DNA from: Geothrix sp. SG200
GTDB taxonomy: Bacteria > Acidobacteriota > Holophagae > Holophagales > Holophagaceae
Reading direction: 5' to 3'
DNA: 64,000 nt
NCBI RefSeq assembly: GCF_022808935.1
Contig: NZ_JAKZFR010000008.1
Coordinates: 124,001-188,000 of the forward strand
Shown here: piece by piece, positions 45,271-52,988 of the stretch
Layout of the letters: every line of letters begins with the position of its first letter
Position numbering within the stretch: position 1 is the first letter of the stretch
The notes under the pieces: model-generated
What the model saw: only the letters and a program-made list of their open reading frames with translations
The model's database searches: none
What the model was told of the DNA's origin: nothing
Program-made: the position numbers and the translations under genes

Positions 45271-47835
45271 TCACGGCCGCACGATCACGCTGAGGGTTCC
45301 CACGGTACGACCCTTCATGGCGCCGTCCAAGGGGCGATGCAGGCCCAGGGCGAAGGACAGGTTCCCGGCGAGGCGGCGCACCACGTCCATGGGCAGTCCC
45401 AGGTTCCGGCTGTCCAGCTCCAGGCCCGCCACCCGCCGGGCCGAGGGCCGGGGATCGGGATCCTGCCACACGGCCGCGTGCTCCACGTAGACCGTGAGAG
45501 GGCCGAGTCCCAGGTCGCCGCGCAGGCGACGCAGCCGGTCGCCCGTGGCCGTGTAGGCGGGCAGGGCCGCCTGGACCACGCGGTTGGCGTCCAGGGAGGT
45601 GGGCAGCAGTGAGGTCCCCACGCCGCCCAGGTGGAAGCGGTCCAGGGCCGAAGGGTCGCCGCCCTGGCGGCCCTCTTCCAGCCGCACCGTCAGCGGGGAC
45701 CAGGGGTTGATCCAGCGCAGCGTGAGGGTGGCGCGCGCCAGGGTCCAGGTCTGGCCGTCCGTGCGGCCGCGCTGTTCCCGGGCCGCCAGGGCGGCACGGA
45801 GACCCTGCCGGTCCCGGCTCCAGGAGCTGCCCAGGCCGGCCTCCACGCCCCAGAGGGCCCGGCTGATCGAGGCCCCGCCCTGGAGCGCGACCCGCTCGTA
45901 GGCCAGGATGGGCCGGATGTGGGAGTGAGGCCGGCCCAGGTCCTCCCGGTCGAAGGCCAGCTCTACGCCCCGGCGCTCGCGGTCGAAGCCTGCCACGGGC
46001 TCGAACCGCTGGCTGGAGGGGCGCTCCAGGAGAGAGAAGACCTGGAGCGAAGGCGCCCAGCGCCAGCCGCGCCAGGCCGCGCCGGCCATGCCGCCCCGGG
46101 GGCCCGCGCCGTCCCCCAGCCCTGCCAGCGCCTGCCAGTTCAGGCGGCCCAGGATGTCGTTGCCTCCGGCGCCAAGCTGGATGACTTCTCCCGATGGAGT
46201 GAAGCTGTAGCCCGCCAGGGAGAAGGCTTCGTGGCTCTCCCCGACGCGGTAGGGGTGGGGCGCCACGGGGACCGGCGGCGGCAGGGGGCTCGGCTCGTCG
46301 GGCCGGGGGAGAACCTGGTCCTTGATCAGTGCGGCGGGATCCTTGGGCAGGTCGCGGGGCTCAAGGGGCGGCAGGGTGGCGTCGAGGCGGCGGATCTGGA
46401 CGCCCGTGGCGCTGAGCTGGGTGTAGTAGATCCACTTGCCGTCCGGCGTGGCCACCGGGTTCCAGGCGGCGGCCAGGGTGCGCGTGAGGGGCCTTCCTGC
46501 GGCATCCACCACGTTCCAGACACCGCCCACCTCCTTCCACGAGGGGCCGGCCGCGGCGGTGGGCTTCGCCGCGGCGGGCTTTGCCGCGATGGCGGAGGCG
46601 CGACGCACGCCCTGGCCCAAGGTCCAGATCCGGGCCTGGGGCCTCAGCACCCCCTCTTCGTCCGGCAGGCGCAGCTGGAAGGCGATGGCGTCCGGGGCCG
46701 TCCAGACAGGCTTCCATGGGAGGGCGCCATCGATGGGCCCCAGCCGCCGCATTGGAGGCAACACCGGCACGAGGGAGGCGCGGTCGGGGGGCTCTCCGGG
46801 CTGGGGCTTGGCGGCCTTGGGCGTGGCCTTCAGGTCCCAGACGTAGAGGCCGGGCTTCTTGGCGGACTGCACCCGGGCCAGGAGCTTGGTGCCGTCGGGA
46901 CTCACGGCCAGGTCCGTGGCCCAGCCGGGCAGCTGGGTGACCAGGTCTCCCTCGCGCAGGCCCTGGGCCTTGGCGAAGCGCTCCAGCTCCAGGGCGGTGT
47001 GGGTCAGCTCGGCGCAAAAGCGCTGGTAGCCGTCCTTGGGCGCGAAGCCGAAGGTGGCGGTGAAGGCCGCGTCGAAGTCGCGCTTCCCCGCCAGGTGGAT
47101 CCAGAGGGTCTGGAGCACCTTCGGGTCGCCGGAGGTGGTCTCCAGCCACGCCAGGTAGGCGCTGCCGCCCAGGTAGGCCAGGCTCCCGCCCAGGAAGCCC
47201 TGGGTGCCGCTCAGGTCCTCGTAGGTGGGGAGCTTGCCTTCGAGGGCCCACTGCCGCAGCACCGCCGCGCGGAAGGCGCTGTGGGGGCGGCCGCTGCCCG
47301 TGAGCTTGCCCTCGATGAGGGTGGCGTAGCCCTCGGTGACCCATCGGGGGGACTTCTCCGCCAGGGGCCCCAGCACCTCGGTCCAGCGCCGCCAGAGGCT
47401 GGGCTTCAGGGCCGGACGCAGCAGGTGGTGCATGTGGCCCAGCTCGTGGGCCAGCAGCAGCTCGGCCCAGCCCCGGTGGTGACCGATGGGCGAGTCGGGT
47501 GCCGGTTCCGTCTTCCACAGCACCACGTGGGGACGAGGGAGGATGGGGAAGGCCAGGCCGTTGGCCTCCATCACGGGATCCAGGATCAGGATGTCGATGG
47601 GTTTCCCCGGCTTCTCGTAGGCGAAGCCGACCAGCCCCAGGTATTGGGAATGAATCCCTTCCACGCGGGAGGCCACGTCCCAGCCGAAAGCCTCGAAGGC
47701 CGCCGGGCAGTGGATCCGGTAGTGCGCCGTGGCGAAGGTGAGCCAGCGCGCGTCGGGCGCCTGGACCCGGGCCGGGGCCGCCTGGATCAGGGCGGGAAAG
47801 AGGGCCAGGGCGGGTGTCAGGGTCCGGAGGCGCAT
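45271..47835 (-). CDS. Secreted gluzincin metallopeptidase with a C-terminal beta-rich region
   Basis: 854 aa. Signal peptide, then the zinc site HELGH (His130, Glu131, His134) and the third ligand in VTEGYATL (Glu168), as in M1/M61-like gluzincins. The middle part has WD40/PD40-like strands (DLAVSPDGTKLLA, NPVATPDGKWIYY). The C-terminal 300 residues are beta-strand rich and could be an outer-membrane barrel. Start ATG 47835 begins the hydrophobic leader. Substrate unknown. Transcribed away from apbE. Confidence 0.8.
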   Translation of the reverse strand: MRLRTLTPALALFPALIQAAPARVQAPDARWLTFATAHYRIHCPAAFEAFGWDVASRVEGIHSQYLGLVGFAYEKPGKPIDILILDPVMEANGLAFPILPRPHVVLWKTEPAPDSPIGHHRGWAELLLAHELGHMHHLLRPALKPSLWRRWTEVLGPLAEKSPRWVTEGYATLIEGKLTGSGRPHSAFRAAVLRQWALEGKLPTYEDLSGTQGFLGGSLAYLGGSAYLAWLETTSGDPKVLQTLWIHLAGKRDFDAAFTATFGFAPKDGYQRFCAELTHTALELERFAKAQGLREGDLVTQLPGWATDLAVSPDGTKLLARVQSAKKPGLYVWDLKATPKAAKPQPGEPPDRASLVPVLPPMRRLGPIDGALPWKPVWTAPDAIAFQLRLPDEEGVLRPQARIWTLGQGVRRASAIAAKPAAAKPTAAAGPSWKEVGGVWNVVDAAGRPLTRTLAAAWNPVATPDGKWIYYTQLSATGVQIRRLDATLPPLEPRDLPKDPAALIKDQVLPRPDEPSPLPPPVPVAPHPYRVGESHEAFSLAGYSFTPSGEVIQLGAGGNDILGRLNWQALAGLGDGAGPRGGMAGAAWRGWRWAPSLQVFSLLERPSSQRFEPVAGFDRERRGVELAFDREDLGRPHSHIRPILAYERVALQGGASISRALWGVEAGLGSSWSRDRQGLRAALAAREQRGRTDGQTWTLARATLTLRWINPWSPLTVRLEEGRQGGDPSALDRFHLGGVGTSLLPTSLDANRVVQAALPAYTATGDRLRRLRGDLGLGPLTVYVEHAAVWQDPDPRPSARRVAGLELDSRNLGLPMDVVRRLAGNLSFALGLHRPLDGAMKGRTVGTLSVIVRP

Positions 47836-47871
47836 GGCCCCAGTGTGAACCCAGGGTGTGATGGGGATCAT

Positions 47872-47894
47872 AATTTGAGAATTCATCTCAAATT
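47872..47894. promoter_or_regulatory. Fur-box-like palindrome 1
   Basis: A perfect 9-bp inverted repeat, AATTTGAGA / TCTCAAATT, with a 5-nt spacer, centred on TGAGAATTCATCTCA. This resembles the Fur operator core TGATAATnATTATCA. It lies between the metallopeptidase gene and apbE, which are divergent. Confidence 0.6.
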
Positions 47895-47921
47895 TGGGTT
47901 GAAATGTGGAATCAGTTGTTG

Positions 47922-47936
47922 TGAGACTCATTCTCA
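47922..47936. promoter_or_regulatory. Fur-box-like palindrome 2
   Basis: TGAGACTCATTCTCA, inverted repeat TGAGA / TCTCA around CTCAT, close to the TGAGAATGATTCTCA type of Fur site. Located 28 nt after the first palindrome and touching the probable apbE start. Confidence 0.6.
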
Positions 47937-48907
47937 TGTTTGTGATGCCCCCCCTCTCCCTTCCGGCGACCGCTTTGGTTGGGCCGGCTCCGGTTGTCTC
48001 TGCTTTGGTCGCTCCGGAGCGGCCGGCCCTGGATCGCCGCGTACTCGCCATGGGGACGGAGCTGAGCCTGCACCTGGAGGGCCCCGGGGACCTCGGCCGG
48101 GCCTCGGGGGCGGCGCTGGCGGAGGCTGCCCGCCTTGAGGCCGCGTGTTCCACCTGGGACCCGGCCTCCCCCTGGAGCCGCCTGAACGCGGCCCAGGGCC
48201 GCCCCGTGGCGCTGGACCGCGAGTGGCTTGACCTGCTGGCGCGGATGAAGGCCTGGCAGGCGCGCACGGACGGGGCCTTCGACCCCGTCCTGATGGCCCT
48301 GGTGCGGGCCTGGGGCATCCGGGAAGGGGGCCGGACGCCGACGCCGGTGGTCCTGGCGGCCGCACGTCGCGCCTCGGGCGCCGCCCTCCTGATCCTCGAT
48401 CGAGCCGCAGGCACGGCCCGATTGGCCCTTCCCGGGGCGGGGGTGGAAGAAGGCGGCTTCCTCAAGGGCTACGCTCTGGACCGCCTGCGCCAGGCGGCGG
48501 GCACGCCCGCGGGCCTGCTGGATTTCGGCGGCCAGCTGCTGGCCTGGGGTGTGCCGGTGGAGGCCTCCGTGGCCGATCCCCGGGATCGTCGTCAGGCCCG
48601 CCTCACCCTCTCCCTGAGCGAGGCGTCGCTCTCCAGCAGCGGCACCTCCGAGCGGGGTCGCCACATCCTCGATCCCCGTACGGGCGAGCCGTGTCCCGCC
48701 TGGGGCAGCACTGCGGTGGTGGCCGCGGATGCTCTCACGGCCGACGTGTTGTCCACGGCCCTCGACGTGATGGGCCCCGATGCGGGCCTTGCCTGGGCCG
48801 AGCGCCAGGGCGTGGCCGCCGCCTTCCTCCTCCACGACGGCTCGGTGCGGATGACACCGGCCTTCCGATCCCTCCACCCCACCCTGATTTCCCAGGAGAC
48901 CCGATGA
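47936..48907 (+). CDS. apbE: FAD:protein FMN transferase
   Basis: 323 aa from ATG 47936. Covalently attaches FMN to Thr/Ser of extracytoplasmic flavoproteins using FAD. ApbE features: VLAMGTELSLHL, AARLEAACSTWDPASPWSRLNAA, GGFLKGYALDRL, GLLDFGGQLLAWG, and SSSGTSERGRHILDPRTG near the C terminus. Starts are uncertain (GTG 47906, ATG 47936 or ATG 47945) because no clear ribosome binding site is visible; the hydrophobic N terminus suggests a signal peptide. First gene of a four-gene operon; the FMN-binding protein encoded two genes downstream carries the expected target motif. Confidence 0.88.
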   Translation: MFVMPPLSLPATALVGPAPVVSALVAPERPALDRRVLAMGTELSLHLEGPGDLGRASGAALAEAARLEAACSTWDPASPWSRLNAAQGRPVALDREWLDLLARMKAWQARTDGAFDPVLMALVRAWGIREGGRTPTPVVLAAARRASGAALLILDRAAGTARLALPGAGVEEGGFLKGYALDRLRQAAGTPAGLLDFGGQLLAWGVPVEASVADPRDRRQARLTLSLSEASLSSSGTSERGRHILDPRTGEPCPAWGSTAVVAADALTADVLSTALDVMGPDAGLAWAERQGVAAAFLLHDGSVRMTPAFRSLHPTLISQETR

Positions 48908-50187
48908 AGTCCCTCCTCACCCCCCTCATGTGCGCGCTGCTGGCCGCGCCCGCCTTCGCCCAGGAAAAGCCGGACACGGAGAAGCGCCCCAGTGCCGACC
49001 AGCGGATCGCCGACCTGGAGCGCCGCCTGGACGCCATGTCCCGGGAGCTCGAGAGCCAGAAGGCCGGCAGCGCGATGCCAGTCGTGGCGGAAGAGGGCCG
49101 CTTCGGCCTGGGCGCAGGCGCCAGCAAGGTCTACGCGGTGCCGTCGGGCCTAAGCATCGGCGGCTACGGTGAGTTCCTCTACGAGAACAAGGCCGCGACC
49201 CTCCAGGACGGCAGCCACGTCGGCACGGAGAAGAAGCTCGACGCCCTTCGCCTCGTGCTCTACACCGGCTACAAGTTCACGGACCGCATCGTGTTCAACT
49301 CCGAGATCGAGTTCGAGCACGGCGGCTACAGCGACGACAAGCCCGAGGGGGAAGTGGTCGTCGAGTTCGCCTACCTGGACTTCCTGATCAACAAGGCGTT
49401 CAACATCCGCGCGGGACAGATGCTGGTGCCCATGGGCTTCATCAACGAGTTGCACGAGCCTCCGGCCTTCCTGGGCGCCCGGCGGCCCATGGTCGAGCGC
49501 ACGCTCATTCCCGCCACCTGGCACGAGAATGGGGTGGGTGTCCACGGTGACCTGCCCGGCAACCTCACCTACCGCGTCTATCTCATGAACGGCCTGGACG
49601 CCTCGGGATTCGGCGCCTCGGGCATCCGCGGTGGCCGCCAGGCCGGCAAGGAGGCCAACGCCCAGAGCCTGGCCTGGACAGGCCGCCTGGACTGGACGCC
49701 CATCCCCGGCGTGCTGGCGGGTGCGAGCTTCTACACCGGCAACAGCAACCAGACGGGCCTCGGCGAAGCACTCACCACCACCGTGTGGGACGCCCACGCC
49801 GAATACCGGGCCCGGGGCTTCCAGGTCCGCGGCCTCTACACCCGCGCCTCCAACACCGCCGGGGCCGTGGCGGCCCTGGATGTCGCGGACCCGGCCCGCG
49901 AAGTGGGCACGAAGCAGTGGGGCGGCTACCTGGAGGCGGGCTATGACCTCCTCCGCGGCTCGCGGCAGGCCCTCATCCCCTATGTCCGCTACGAGCGTCT
50001 CGACGCCCAGCAGCAGGTGGCGGCGGGCGTCTTCGCGGACGGCAGCCGGGACCGCACGCTCCTGACCACTGGCGTGGCCTACAAGCCCATCCCCCAGGTG
50101 GCCGTGAAGGCCGACTGGACCCGCGACGAGAACCGCGCCCACACGGGCCGGGACCAGTTCAGCCTGGCCCTGGGCTACACCTTCTGA
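48904..50187 (+). CDS. Outer-membrane porin
   Basis: 427 aa. Signal peptide (MKSLLTPLMCALLAAPAFAQ), a short coiled coil (ADLERRLDAMSRELESQ), as in many porins that reach to the peptidoglycan, and a beta-barrel ending in FSLALGYTF. Resembles phosphate-selective porin O/P family proteins (LRLVLYTGYKFTDRIVFNSEIEFEH; AYLDFLINKAFNIRAGQMLVPMG). Its ATG overlaps the apbE stop (ATGA). It may let an iron chelate or electron shuttle cross the outer membrane; this is inference. Confidence 0.85.
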   Translation: MKSLLTPLMCALLAAPAFAQEKPDTEKRPSADQRIADLERRLDAMSRELESQKAGSAMPVVAEEGRFGLGAGASKVYAVPSGLSIGGYGEFLYENKAATLQDGSHVGTEKKLDALRLVLYTGYKFTDRIVFNSEIEFEHGGYSDDKPEGEVVVEFAYLDFLINKAFNIRAGQMLVPMGFINELHEPPAFLGARRPMVERTLIPATWHENGVGVHGDLPGNLTYRVYLMNGLDASGFGASGIRGGRQAGKEANAQSLAWTGRLDWTPIPGVLAGASFYTGNSNQTGLGEALTTTVWDAHAEYRARGFQVRGLYTRASNTAGAVAALDVADPAREVGTKQWGGYLEAGYDLLRGSRQALIPYVRYERLDAQQQVAAGVFADGSRDRTLLTTGVAYKPIPQVAVKADWTRDENRAHTGRDQFSLALGYTF

Positions 50188-50195
50188 GGCCCTCC

Positions 50196-50714
50196 ATGAT
50201 CCGCATCCTGGCCCCCCTCGCCTTCTCCCTGCCGCTCTTCGCCGCCCTGCCCACCACGCAGGAGGCCCTGGCCCTTGCCTTCCCCGGCGCCCAGTTCGCC
50301 CGGAAGGAATTCGCGCTGAGCGAAACCCAGGCGGGCCGCGCGAAGGCCCTGGCGCAGATCGAGGTGCCGGGGCGCTGGCTCGTGGCCTACGAGGCGCGGC
50401 GGAACGGAACCCTGGTGGGTGTCGGATTCTTCGACACCCACCGGGTCCGCACCTTGAACGAGACGCTGCTGGTGGCGATCTCCCCCGAAGGCCGCATCCT
50501 CCGCGTGGAGGCCGTGGCCTTCCACGAGCCCGCCGAATACATGGCCAAGGAGGCCTGGGTGAAGCAGTTCGAGGGGAAGGGCCTCGACCCGCAGCTCACC
50601 CTCAAGGGCGCCATCCACCCGCTGTCGGGCGCCACGCTCACCGCGAACGCCATGACGGACGCGGCCCGCCGCTGCCTGGCCCTGCACCAGGTGCTCTACA
50701 AGGAGGCGAAATGA
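50196..50714 (+). CDS. FMN-binding domain protein (flavinylation target)
   Basis: 172 aa. Signal peptide, then an FMN_bind domain ending with HPLSGATLTANAMTDAARR. SGATLT is the flavinylation motif; the Thr is the likely site of covalent FMN attachment by ApbE. This is the RnfG/NqrC/YhaH-type carrier domain, used for electron transfer outside the cytoplasm. It begins 8 nt after the porin stop and overlaps the next gene. Confidence 0.87.
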   Translation: MIRILAPLAFSLPLFAALPTTQEALALAFPGAQFARKEFALSETQAGRAKALAQIEVPGRWLVAYEARRNGTLVGVGFFDTHRVRTLNETLLVAISPEGRILRVEAVAFHEPAEYMAKEAWVKQFEGKGLDPQLTLKGAIHPLSGATLTANAMTDAARRCLALHQVLYKEAK

Positions 50715-51166
50715 GCGCCTGGGAGCGCTGGAGCCTGCATCTGGCCGCCCTGGCCACGGCAGGCACGGGTCTCATGGACGGCCTGCTGCGCTGGTTCGGG
50801 CAGCGGGCCGGGGAGTTCGGCCCTGAGCCCCACCCCTGGCTGCCCGCGGCCCAGCACCTTCACGTGCTCACGGCGCCCCTCCTCCTCTTCGCCCTGGGCA
50901 TGACCGTGCGCGGCCATCTCCAGGCACGGTTGAGGAAGGGGTCGGAGGGCCGCCGCACGGGCCTGGGCGCGGCCTTCCTCATCGCGCCCATGGTGCTGAG
51001 CGGCTACGGCATCCAGGTGGTGACCGATCCTGCCTGGCGCACGGCCCTGGCCTGGGTCCACGGGATCAGCGCCGGCCTCTTCCTGCTGGCCTACCTGGGC
51101 CACCTCCTCCTCCGGACGAAGCGGGCGCCCGAGGCGTCGCCAGCTCGGGTCGTCGCCCTGACCTGA
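50711..51166 (+). CDS. Small membrane protein with His pairs, cytochrome b-like (DUF4405-like)
   Basis: 151 aa. Four transmembrane segments with His in LHLAALATAG, HLHVLTAP, WVHGISAGLFLL and YLGHLLL, positioned to ligate heme b. Together with the flavinylated protein it could move electrons from the quinone pool to the periplasmic FMN domain. The family assignment is inferred from size, topology and context. Overlaps the FMN-binding gene by 4 nt. Confidence 0.75.
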   Translation: MSAWERWSLHLAALATAGTGLMDGLLRWFGQRAGEFGPEPHPWLPAAQHLHVLTAPLLLFALGMTVRGHLQARLRKGSEGRRTGLGAAFLIAPMVLSGYGIQVVTDPAWRTALAWVHGISAGLFLLAYLGHLLLRTKRAPEASPARVVALT

Positions 51167-51168
51167 CA

Positions 51169-51186
51169 GGGGAGGTGCTAGCGTCT
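51169..51186 (+). promoter_or_regulatory. 18-nt motif before mutL, possible leaderless promoter
   Basis: GGGGAGGTGCTAGCGTCT ends 5 nt before the ATG of mutL. The same 18 nt occur at the same distance before the gene at 61386. TGCTAGCGT resembles an extended -10 element, which would place the transcription start nearly at the start codon. Confidence 0.4.
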
Positions 51187-51191
51187 AGGCC

Positions 51192-52988
51192 ATGGCCAAG
51201 ATCCGCGTGCTCCCCGACCAGGTCGCGAACCAGATCGCGGCGGGCGAGGTTGTCGAGCGGCCCAGCTCGGTGCTGAAGGAGCTGGTGGAGAACGCCCTGG
51301 ACGCCGGGGCCCGGCGCCTGGAGATCGCCTGGGAGGAGGGCGGCAAGCGCCTGCTGGAGGTGGCCGACGACGGCTCGGGCATGGCCCGGGACGACCTGTA
51401 CCTGGCCCTGGAGCGCCACGCCACCAGCAAGGTGCGCACGGCCGATGATCTGGGGCACCTGGGCACCTTCGGCTTCCGCGGCGAGGCCCTTCCCAGCATC
51501 GCCAGCGTGAGCCGCTTCGACCTCGCCAGCGCCGAATCGGATGGCGCGGGCCACCGGCTGCGCTGCGAGTTCGGCGTCATCAGGGAAGTCTCGCCCGTCT
51601 CCCGCAGCCGGGGCACGACGGTCGCCGTGCGCGACCTCTTCGCCCAGCTGCCGGCGCGGCGGCGCTTTCTGAAGTCCACGGACACGGAGCACGCCCAGCT
51701 CTGGGGCACCGTGGCGCGCCTGGCGCTGAGTTCCCCCGGCGTCCACTGGACCGTGCGCCCGGACCGCGGCGCGCCCCTGGTGCTGCCGCCCGTGGAGGAC
51801 GCGGGCCAGCGCCTGGCGCCCCTGCTGGGCGAGAAGCTGGGCCGCCTCGTGCCCTTCGTGAACGGCGAGCCCCCCTGGCGCCTGCGGGGCTTCGTCTCGC
51901 CGCCGGACCTCAGCTTCCGCGACCGCAACCACCTCTACCTCTTCGTGAACGGCCGTGCGGTGCGGGACCGCCTGCTGCTGGCGGCCCTCAGCGAGGCCTG
52001 GTCCGGCACCTTCGCCAGGGGCTCGTACCCGGCGGCCGTGCTCTTCCTGGAACTGCCTCCGGAGGCGGTGGACGTGAATGTGCATCCCACCAAGGCCGAG
52101 GTCCGCTTCCGCGAGCCCCAGCGGATCTTCGCCTGGGTGCGGGGCGGGGCCGAGGAGGCCTGGGCGCAACTCCGGGGCGGCCTGGCTTCCGTGCTGGAGC
52201 TCCCGCCGAAACCGCTCGAGGCCGAGTTCGAGCTGGATCCTTCGCGCCGGGCCGCAGCCCAGCATCCCCGCCTCTGGTCCGATCATTCCGTCGGGGCCCC
52301 GGGGGCCTACCAGGCCCTCGATGCGGCGTTCAGCACACGGCCCCTGGAGACGATCTACGCCTACGAACCGAGGTCTCCAGGGGTCGCCGAGAACTTGGAT
52401 CCCAGCGGTGCCATCCGCTACCTGGGTTCGTTCCAGCAGACGTATCTTCTGGCGGAAATCGAAGGGGACCGGGGGCCCGAGCTGTGGATCGTGGACCAGC
52501 ACGTGGCCCACGAGCGGGTGCTCTTCGAGCGGCTCTTCCTGCGCCGTCACGCCCCCGCCATCCAGGCCCTGATGCCGCCCCAGGTGGTGCAGATCGGGCC
52601 GGAGGCCCTGGCGCGGCTCGTACCCTTCCTCTCGGAGCTGGCGGCGGCGGGCGTGGAGGCGGAGCCCTTCGGAGATGGCGCCCTGGTGGTGCGCGGCCTG
52701 CCGGACTTCCTGGCGGACCGCGATCCCCAGGCCCTGCTGGAGGACCTGCTGGCCCGGCTCGAGCGCGAGGGCCGCGTGGATCTGGACGTGTTCCGTCGGG
52801 ACCTCAACGCCGAGCTGGCCTGCCGCGCGGCCATCAAGAAGCACCACGCCCTGCCCCCGGAGCTGGCCCTGGGCCTCATCCGGGACCTGCTGGCCTGCGA
52901 GGTGCCCAACACGTGTCCCCACGGAAGGCCCATCCTCAAGAAGCTCACCCTCGAGGATCTGGAGCGGAGCTTCGGGCGGCGGCTGTAG
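51192..52988 (+). CDS. mutL: DNA mismatch repair protein MutL
   Basis: 598 aa. N-terminal GHKL ATPase: IAAGEVVERPSSVLKELVENALDAG, DDGSGM, ATSKV, GFRGEALPSI and VNVHPTKAEVRF. The C-terminal dimerisation domain contains DQHVAHERVLFERL and CRAAIKKHHALPP. The endonuclease motif DQHAX2EX4E appears as DQHVAHERVLFE, so the protein may or may not cut DNA. Its last 44 nt overlap the convergent large activator gene. Confidence 0.95.
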   Translation: MAKIRVLPDQVANQIAAGEVVERPSSVLKELVENALDAGARRLEIAWEEGGKRLLEVADDGSGMARDDLYLALERHATSKVRTADDLGHLGTFGFRGEALPSIASVSRFDLASAESDGAGHRLRCEFGVIREVSPVSRSRGTTVAVRDLFAQLPARRRFLKSTDTEHAQLWGTVARLALSSPGVHWTVRPDRGAPLVLPPVEDAGQRLAPLLGEKLGRLVPFVNGEPPWRLRGFVSPPDLSFRDRNHLYLFVNGRAVRDRLLLAALSEAWSGTFARGSYPAAVLFLELPPEAVDVNVHPTKAEVRFREPQRIFAWVRGGAEEAWAQLRGGLASVLELPPKPLEAEFELDPSRRAAAQHPRLWSDHSVGAPGAYQALDAAFSTRPLETIYAYEPRSPGVAENLDPSGAIRYLGSFQQTYLLAEIEGDRGPELWIVDQHVAHERVLFERLFLRRHAPAIQALMPPQVVQIGPEALARLVPFLSELAAAGVEAEPFGDGALVVRGLPDFLADRDPQALLEDLLARLEREGRVDLDVFRRDLNAELACRAAIKKHHALPPELALGLIRDLLACEVPNTCPHGRPILKKLTLEDLERSFGRRL

